A DNA stretch of 9,675 bases, from NCBI GenBank assembly GCA_937958345.1, contig CALGNW010000308.1:1-9675 (forward strand), written 5' to 3'. The first letter of the stretch is position 1; each line of letters begins with the position of its first letter. Below, piece by piece: positions 5,733-9,675 of this stretch. A program made the position numbers and the translations under genes. A model generated the notes under the pieces. The model searched no databases. It was given only the letters and a program-made list of their open reading frames with translations, and was not told the DNA's origin. The stretch comes from an uncultured Neomegalonema sp. (lineage in GTDB: Bacteria > Pseudomonadota > Alphaproteobacteria > Rhodobacterales > Rhodobacteraceae).

Positions 5733-6833
5733 ATGCTCAAGACCATTCTCGGCGCTGCAACCGCCGCCCTCATGGCCACCACCGCGATGGCCGCGGATTT
5801 CAAGCCCGCCGTCGTCTTCGATATGGGCGGCAAGTTCGACAAGAGCTTTAACGAGGGCGTCTGGAACGGCGTTAAAAAGTTCATGGACGAAACCGGCACC
5901 GAAGTGATGGAATTCGAAGTCACGAACGAGGCACAGCGCGAACAGGCCATGCGCCGCATGGTGCGCCGGGGTGCAACGGTGGTTCTCGGGGTCGGCTTTG
6001 CTCAGGCCGACGCGATTGATGCGGTTGCCGCCGACAATCCCGATGTGAAATTCGCCATCGTTGACGTGTCGTGGCTCGACCGTCCGAACCTGCGCCAGTA
6101 TGCGTTCAAAGAGCACGAGGGCAGCTATCTGGTCGGCGTCGCCGCTGCGATGGCCTCCAAATCCGACACCGTGGGTTTCATCGGCGGCATGGACATTCCG
6201 CTGATCCGCAAATTCGCCTGCGGTTACGTTCAGGGCGTCATGGAAACCAACCCCGACGCAACCGTCCTCGAAGCCATGACCGGCACAACCCCCAGCGCAT
6301 GGAACGACCCGACCAAGGGCGCAGAGCTTGCACAAAGCCAGATGGATCGCGGCGCGGACGTGATTTATCACGCGGCGGGCGGCACGGGCCTCGGCGTTAT
6401 TCGCGCGGTTGCCGATAAGGGCCAACTGGCCATCGGCGTCGACTCCAACCAGAACGGCATCGCGCCGGGCAACGTTCTGACCTCGATGCTCAAGCGTGTT
6501 GATGTTGCGGCCTACGATACGCTCAAACGCGCGCAGGACGGTAATTTCGAGGCGGGCGTCAGCATCCTCGGCCTTGCCGAAAACGGCGTTGACTGGGCAT
6601 TGGATGAAAACAACAAAGACCTGGTCACGGCGGCGATGAAAGCGGAAATTTCCGCTGCCCGTGCCGCGATCATCGCAGGCGACATCGTTGTCCATAACTA
6701 CGACGGCGGCGGCGATTGCCCGTCCGAGTTCACCAAGCGCGCTTCGGCAACCGCGATGTCAGCCGATGACATCATGTCGGAAATCAAGGCGCTGAATACC
6801 CGTCTGGACGAACTGGAATCGATGCTGAAATAA
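5733..6833 (+). CDS. BMP family nucleoside-binding protein of an ABC importer
   Basis: This 366-residue periplasmic substrate-binding protein is of the BMP/PnrA (Med) family, which delivers purine and related nucleosides to ABC importers. A Sec signal peptide ends with AMA-AD (cleavage after A20) and has no lipobox Cys, so the mature protein should be soluble in the periplasm. The family's ribose-binding opening DMGGKFDKSFN (30-40) is intact, as are the FIGGMD segment and the YHAAGGTGLG stretch. AGGAG at 5722-5726 gives a strong ribosome-binding site 6 bases before ATG 5733, fitting the high level that a binding protein needs. After the expected end of the fold (VHNYD, from 320) there are about 42 more residues. 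Residues 347-365 have regular heptad spacing of I/L (347, 351, 354, 358, 361, 365), a short coiled coil that I do not expect in typical family members. A stem-loop follows the stop. Confidence 0.94.
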   Translation: MLKTILGAATAALMATTAMAADFKPAVVFDMGGKFDKSFNEGVWNGVKKFMDETGTEVMEFEVTNEAQREQAMRRMVRRGATVVLGVGFAQADAIDAVAADNPDVKFAIVDVSWLDRPNLRQYAFKEHEGSYLVGVAAAMASKSDTVGFIGGMDIPLIRKFACGYVQGVMETNPDATVLEAMTGTTPSAWNDPTKGAELAQSQMDRGADVIYHAAGGTGLGVIRAVADKGQLAIGVDSNQNGIAPGNVLTSMLKRVDVAAYDTLKRAQDGNFEAGVSILGLAENGVDWALDENNKDLVTAAMKAEISAARAAIIAGDIVVHNYDGGGDCPSEFTKRASATAMSADDIMSEIKALNTRLDELESMLK

Positions 6834-6840
6834 CGGCATC

Positions 6841-6880
6841 GCTTCGCGCATCCTTTGACAGAAAAAAGGGTGCGCGAAGC
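6841..6880 (+). terminator. Strong stem-loop between binding-protein and ATPase genes (attenuator or mRNA stabiliser)
   Basis: Arms 6841-6856 and 6865-6880 pair over 16 bases, with one T-G wobble and otherwise perfect complementarity, around an 8-base loop. The stem begins 7 bases after the BMP stop (831-833 of the 6,000s) and has a GC-rich base. No T-run follows, so full termination is unlikely. In binding-protein transporters such elements commonly raise the level of the binding protein over the membrane parts by partial termination or 3' protection. Confidence 0.65.
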
Positions 6881-6891
6881 ACCGCAAAATT

Positions 6892-6921
6892 CCTCGCCTT
6901 CGGGCCGAGATAACGGCGAGG
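6892..6921 (+). promoter_or_regulatory. Hairpin overlapping the ribosome-binding site of the ABC ATPase gene
   Basis: CCTCGCC (6892-6898) is the exact reverse complement of GGCGAGG (6915-6921), with a 16-base loop. The 3' arm includes part of the GAGGGG that serves as ribosome-binding site for ATG 6927. Folding would hide the site, which could lower ATPase translation relative to the binding protein. No ligand-binding structure is recognisable. Confidence 0.35.
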
Positions 6922-6926
6922 GGCAG

Positions 6927-8486
6927 ATGACTCAACACAAAGACACTCCCATGTCCCCGCCAGCCGTCCAACTGACCAGCATTACCAAGACCTTCGGCGC
7001 CGTCATCGCCAACGACGCGGTTGATCTGACGATCCCCGCCGGGACGATCCACGGCATCATCGGCGAGAACGGCGCGGGCAAATCCACCGTCGTTTCGATC
7101 CTTTACGGATTTTACACCGCCGACAGCGGCAGCATTGAAATCAACGGCCAACCCGCCACCATCACCACCAGCGCCGACGCGATAGACCGCGGCATCGGCA
7201 TGGTCCACCAGCACTTTATGCTGGTTCCGAATTTCACGGTGCTTGAGAACGTCATGCTCGGGTCCGAGGACGGGTTTCTGCTTCGCAAAGGCAAGGCCGC
7301 AACCCGCAAGGAACTGCAACGCCTGTCCGACGAATACGGCCTTAACGTTGATCCTGATGCAATCGTCGAAACCCTGCCCGTCGGCCTGCAACAGCGCGTC
7401 GAAATCCTCAAGGCGCTGCGGCGCGGCGCACGCATTCTGATCCTTGACGAACCGACCGGCGTCCTGACCCCGGACGAGACGGACCGCTTTTTTGACATCC
7501 TGCGCGGTTTGCGCGCCCAAGGCGTCACGGTCCTGCTCATCACCCACAAACTGCGCGAGATCATGGAAGTCACCGACGGCGTTTCCGTCATGCGGCGCGG
7601 CAGGATGGTCGCACACAAACAAACCGCCGAAACCACCCGCGAGGAACTCGCCGAGCTGATGGTCGGACGCCGCGTCGAACTGACGACACCGCGCATCGCC
7701 GTCACCCCCGGCCCTGTCGCGATGGAGGCCCGCAATCTGACATGGCGCGGCACGCGCGGCGTCGCCCGCCTCAAGAATGTCAGCCTGCAACTGCGCGCGG
7801 GCGAAATTCTCGGCCTTGCGGGGGTCAGCGGCAACGGCCAGCCCGAACTGCTCGACGTCCTTGCGGGCATCGCTCCGGTTCAGGAGGGCGAGATCATCGT
7901 CGGAGACCGCACGATCAACAGCGGCAGCCCGACCGACCCGGCGGAACTGCGCGCCCTCGGCATCGCTCATGTGCCCGAGGACCGCCACCGACGCGGCCTC
8001 GTCCTGCCGTTCGAGGCGCGCGAAAATGCCGTGCTCGGGTATCACAACGGCCCCAAAACCGGCCTCGGACGCCTGCTGTCCCCGCGCGCACTGCACACCC
8101 ATTGCGCCGAGTTGATGGAACGCTTCGACGTTCGCCCGCCGAACCCCAAACTGCCCGCCATCGGCTTTTCGGGGGGCAATCAGCAAAAACTGGTGATGGC
8201 GCGCGAGATCGAACCGGAACCGGCGATCATGCTGGTCGGTCAGCCCACGCGCGGCGTCGACATCGGCGGCATTTCCTTCATCCACGCCGAGATCATGGCC
8301 CGCAAGGCCGCAGGCTGCGCAATTCTGCTCGTCTCGGTCGAGCTTGACGAGATCATGGCACTCTCGGACCGCATCGCCGTGATGAACGCCGGAGAGATCG
8401 TTGGCGAAACCGCCCGCGACGATGCCGATTATCGGCGGATCGGCCTGATGATGGCGGGCGTCTCCGCCGAGGGAGACGCAGCATGA
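6927..8486 (+). CDS. Two-domain ABC transporter ATP-binding protein, nucleoside (BMP-type) importer
   Basis: This 519-residue protein has two ABC domains in tandem, as in the RbsA/YufO-type ATPases that partner BMP proteins. Domain 1 has Walker A GENGAGKST (46-54), Q-loop Q95, signature-region LPVGLQQRVEI (150-160), Walker B LILDEP (171-176) and switch H207. Domain 2 has a degenerate Walker A, GVSGNGQPE (299-307), lacking the Lys; a good signature FSGGNQQ (414-420); and a degenerate Walker B, IMLVGQP, without the Asp-Glu pair, followed by TRGVDIG. One intact and one degenerate site is normal for this subfamily. It would power nucleoside import at the inner membrane. ATG 6927, with GAGGGG just before it, is chosen; the frame is open upstream to a TTG at 6855, but that stretch is the intergenic stem-loop region. 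The stop overlaps the permease ATG (8483-8486). Confidence 0.94.
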   Translation: MTQHKDTPMSPPAVQLTSITKTFGAVIANDAVDLTIPAGTIHGIIGENGAGKSTVVSILYGFYTADSGSIEINGQPATITTSADAIDRGIGMVHQHFMLVPNFTVLENVMLGSEDGFLLRKGKAATRKELQRLSDEYGLNVDPDAIVETLPVGLQQRVEILKALRRGARILILDEPTGVLTPDETDRFFDILRGLRAQGVTVLLITHKLREIMEVTDGVSVMRRGRMVAHKQTAETTREELAELMVGRRVELTTPRIAVTPGPVAMEARNLTWRGTRGVARLKNVSLQLRAGEILGLAGVSGNGQPELLDVLAGIAPVQEGEIIVGDRTINSGSPTDPAELRALGIAHVPEDRHRRGLVLPFEARENAVLGYHNGPKTGLGRLLSPRALHTHCAELMERFDVRPPNPKLPAIGFSGGNQQKLVMAREIEPEPAIMLVGQPTRGVDIGGISFIHAEIMARKAAGCAILLVSVELDEIMALSDRIAVMNAGEIVGETARDDADYRRIGLMMAGVSAEGDAA

Positions 8487-9574
8487 CCCGCCTCCCCGCG
8501 TGGGTCGAGTACCTGCTGATCCCGCTGATGAACCTCACGATGGCCTTCGCCGTTACCGCGATCGTTGTGGTCCTCGTCGGTGAAAGCCCTGTCGAGGCGT
8601 TGAGCGTCCTGATAAAAGGCGCTTTCGTCTACGAAGGCTCGCTGGGGTACACGCTTTATTACACCACCAGCCTGATTTTCACCGGCCTTGCGGTCGCGGT
8701 CGCCTTTCACGCCCGCCTCTTTAACATCGGGGGCGAGGGTCAGGCCTATCTCGGCGGGCTCGGCGCATTGCTGATCGCGCTGGCCCTGCAGGACTGGCTG
8801 CCGGGCATCCTGATGATCCCGCTCTGCATCCTCGGCGCGGCGGCCTTCGGCGCGCTCTGGGCGCTGATCCCCGGTTGGCTGCAAGCCTATCGCGGCAGTC
8901 ACATCGTCATCACCACGATTATGTTCAACTTCATCGGCGCGGGCATCATGGTCGGCCTTCTGTCCGGCTCTCTCATGCGCCCCGGCCAGTCAAACCCCGA
9001 AAGCTTTCTCTTCGCCGACAGCGCCCGCATGCCGCAACTGCATACGTTGCTGGGCGAATACGGTATCGAGATAGGCCGCTCGCCGCTGAACCTGTCAATC
9101 TTCGTTGCCATCCTCGCTTGCTTCGGCGTCTGGCTTCTGATCTGGCGTACCCGTTGGGGCTATGCGCTGCGGGCGATGGGCGAAAGCGAACCGGCGGCGC
9201 AGTATGCGGGCGTCCCCGTGCCGCGCATGATCGTCACCGCCATGTGCATTTCCGGTGCGCTTGCGGGCCTCATGGCGATTAATACCGTCATGGGCGATCA
9301 GGGCAAAGTCACGCTGCAATTCCCGGCGGGCTTCGGCTTTACCGGCATCGCCGTCGCGCTGATGGGGCGCAGCCATCCCTTCGGCATTGTCCTCGCCGCG
9401 CTTCTCTTCGGCGCTCTCTTCCAAGGCGGGACCGAGCTGGACTTTGAGTTCCAAACCATCACCCGCGAAATGGTCCTGTTGATCCAAGGCCTCATCATCC
9501 TCTTTTCCGGTGCGCTATCGCTGATGTTCGTGCCATGGATGGAACGACGCTTTGCCCGAAAGGTGAGCGCATGA
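8483..9574 (+). CDS. ABC transporter permease 1, nucleoside (BMP-type) importer
   Basis: This 363-residue, very hydrophobic membrane protein belongs to the BPD_transp_2 (branched-chain amino acid/ribose/nucleoside) permease superfamily, YufP/NupB-like. Its hallmarks are FNIGGEGQ (80-87), a cytoplasmic loop with RAMGESEPAAQYAGV (230-243), which would contact the ATPase, and GFTGIAVALMGRSHPFGI (285-302). Stretches near 10-32, 62-76, 91-104, 108-128, 140-160, 204-221, 246-265, 285-313 and 331-350 could cross the membrane, giving roughly eight to ten segments. The length fits the larger first permease of these systems; the second permease is usually shorter. It starts on the ATGA that ends the ATPase gene and ends on the ATGA that starts the second permease (9571-9574), so all three are translationally coupled. 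It would form half of the translocation channel in the inner membrane. Confidence 0.95.
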   Translation: MTRLPAWVEYLLIPLMNLTMAFAVTAIVVVLVGESPVEALSVLIKGAFVYEGSLGYTLYYTTSLIFTGLAVAVAFHARLFNIGGEGQAYLGGLGALLIALALQDWLPGILMIPLCILGAAAFGALWALIPGWLQAYRGSHIVITTIMFNFIGAGIMVGLLSGSLMRPGQSNPESFLFADSARMPQLHTLLGEYGIEIGRSPLNLSIFVAILACFGVWLLIWRTRWGYALRAMGESEPAAQYAGVPVPRMIVTAMCISGALAGLMAINTVMGDQGKVTLQFPAGFGFTGIAVALMGRSHPFGIVLAALLFGALFQGGTELDFEFQTITREMVLLIQGLIILFSGALSLMFVPWMERRFARKVSA

Positions 9575-9675
9575 CTTACCTCGACTTTCTCCTGATTTTC
9601 GATTCAAGCCTGCGTCTCGCTACGCCGCTGATCCTCTGCGCGATGGCGGGTCTGGTTTCAGAGCGCGCGGGCATC
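9571..9675 (+). CDS. ABC transporter permease 2, nucleoside (BMP-type) importer, N-terminal part only
   Basis: The first 35 codons are present and the gene runs off the right edge. The peptide has an acidic-hydrophobic start followed by LATPLILCAMAGLVSERAGI, closely matching the beginning of YufQ/NupC-type permeases, where an ATPL-x6-GL-SERAG pattern precedes a DIGLEG-like motif. It should be about 300 residues long and pair with the first permease to form the channel. The ATG overlaps the stop of permease 1 by 4 bases. Only the family can be judged from this fragment. Confidence 0.9.
   Translation, partial: MTYLDFLLIFDSSLRLATPLILCAMAGLVSERAGI

Noticed and set aside
5247..6695. 482-codon open frame on the minus strand
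   Set aside because: It lies opposite the oxygenase and BMP genes, both of which have complete catalytic or family motifs. High GC at third positions leaves few stops on the opposite strand. The translation is Arg/Gly/Ala/His-rich without a recognisable domain.
6855..6926. 24-residue N-terminal extension of the ATPase from a TTG start
   Set aside because: The stretch lies within the intergenic stem-loops and lacks a ribosome-binding site; ATG 6927 has GAGGGG directly upstream.
7824..8250. Loss of ATPase function in the second ABC domain (missing Walker A Lys and Walker B Asp/Glu)
   Set aside because: A degenerate second site is normal in this ATPase subfamily, and domain 1 is fully intact, so this is not a sign of decay.
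6759..8285. 508-codon open frame on the minus strand
   Set aside because: It is antisense to the ABC ATPase, whose Walker, signature and switch motifs are clear. No domain can be seen in the reverse reading.
1..9675. tRNA, rRNA, CRISPR array, insertion sequence, phage genes or riboswitch
   Set aside because: Reading both strands showed no cloverleaf or rRNA-like sequence, no regularly spaced direct repeats with spacers, no transposase or integrase, and no recognisable aptamer, including in the gaps at 4795-4880 and 6834-6926.

Overview
The window comes from a high-GC bacterium, most probably an alphaproteobacterium of Rhodobacterales type. This rests on the protein styles, the strong C/G bias at third codon positions and the dense ATGA-coupled operons; it is an inference, because no rRNA or tRNA gene is present. 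Nine complete genes and two genes cut by the window edges are supported. All read left to right except one lipoprotein gene.

Left part (1-1597). The 3' end of a selenium-binding protein 56 / methanethiol oxidase-type gene is followed by a hairpin directly after its stop. A GC-rich palindromic intergenic repeat comes next, then a small plant-type [2Fe-2S] ferredoxin, then a divergent member of the phosphoribosylanthranilate isomerase (TrpF) family. The TrpF-like gene overlaps tail to tail by 13 bases with a minus-strand gene. That gene encodes a secreted lipoprotein made largely of degenerate Ala/Glu/Met/Pro/Val-rich repeats, including a 42-bp tandem DNA repeat. A good sigma70-like promoter for the lipoprotein lies in the divergent region at 2392-2534 and fixes its start codon.

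Right part (2535-9675). This is a nucleoside acquisition and breakdown locus. Ribokinase, a GNAT acetyltransferase and an inosine-uridine type nucleoside hydrolase are joined by 4-base ATGA overlaps. After an 86-base gap with a hairpin come an isopenicillin-N-synthase-like 2-oxoglutarate/Fe(II) oxygenase, a BMP-family periplasmic nucleoside-binding protein, a two-domain ABC ATPase, a permease and the start of a second permease. The last three are again ATGA-coupled. A strong stem-loop sits between the binding-protein gene and the ATPase gene, where such transporters often adjust expression levels.

Proposed working model (inference): the ABC transporter imports nucleosides, the hydrolase releases base and ribose, and ribokinase feeds ribose 5-phosphate to central metabolism. 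The 2OG oxygenase, GNAT enzyme and TrpF-like protein are the unexplained parts. They suggest that the substrate may be a modified nucleoside, or that the base or sugar is processed further. No wholly unknown system is evident; the oxygenase/BMP linkage, the divergent TrpF paralogue and the repeat lipoprotein deserve the closest look.
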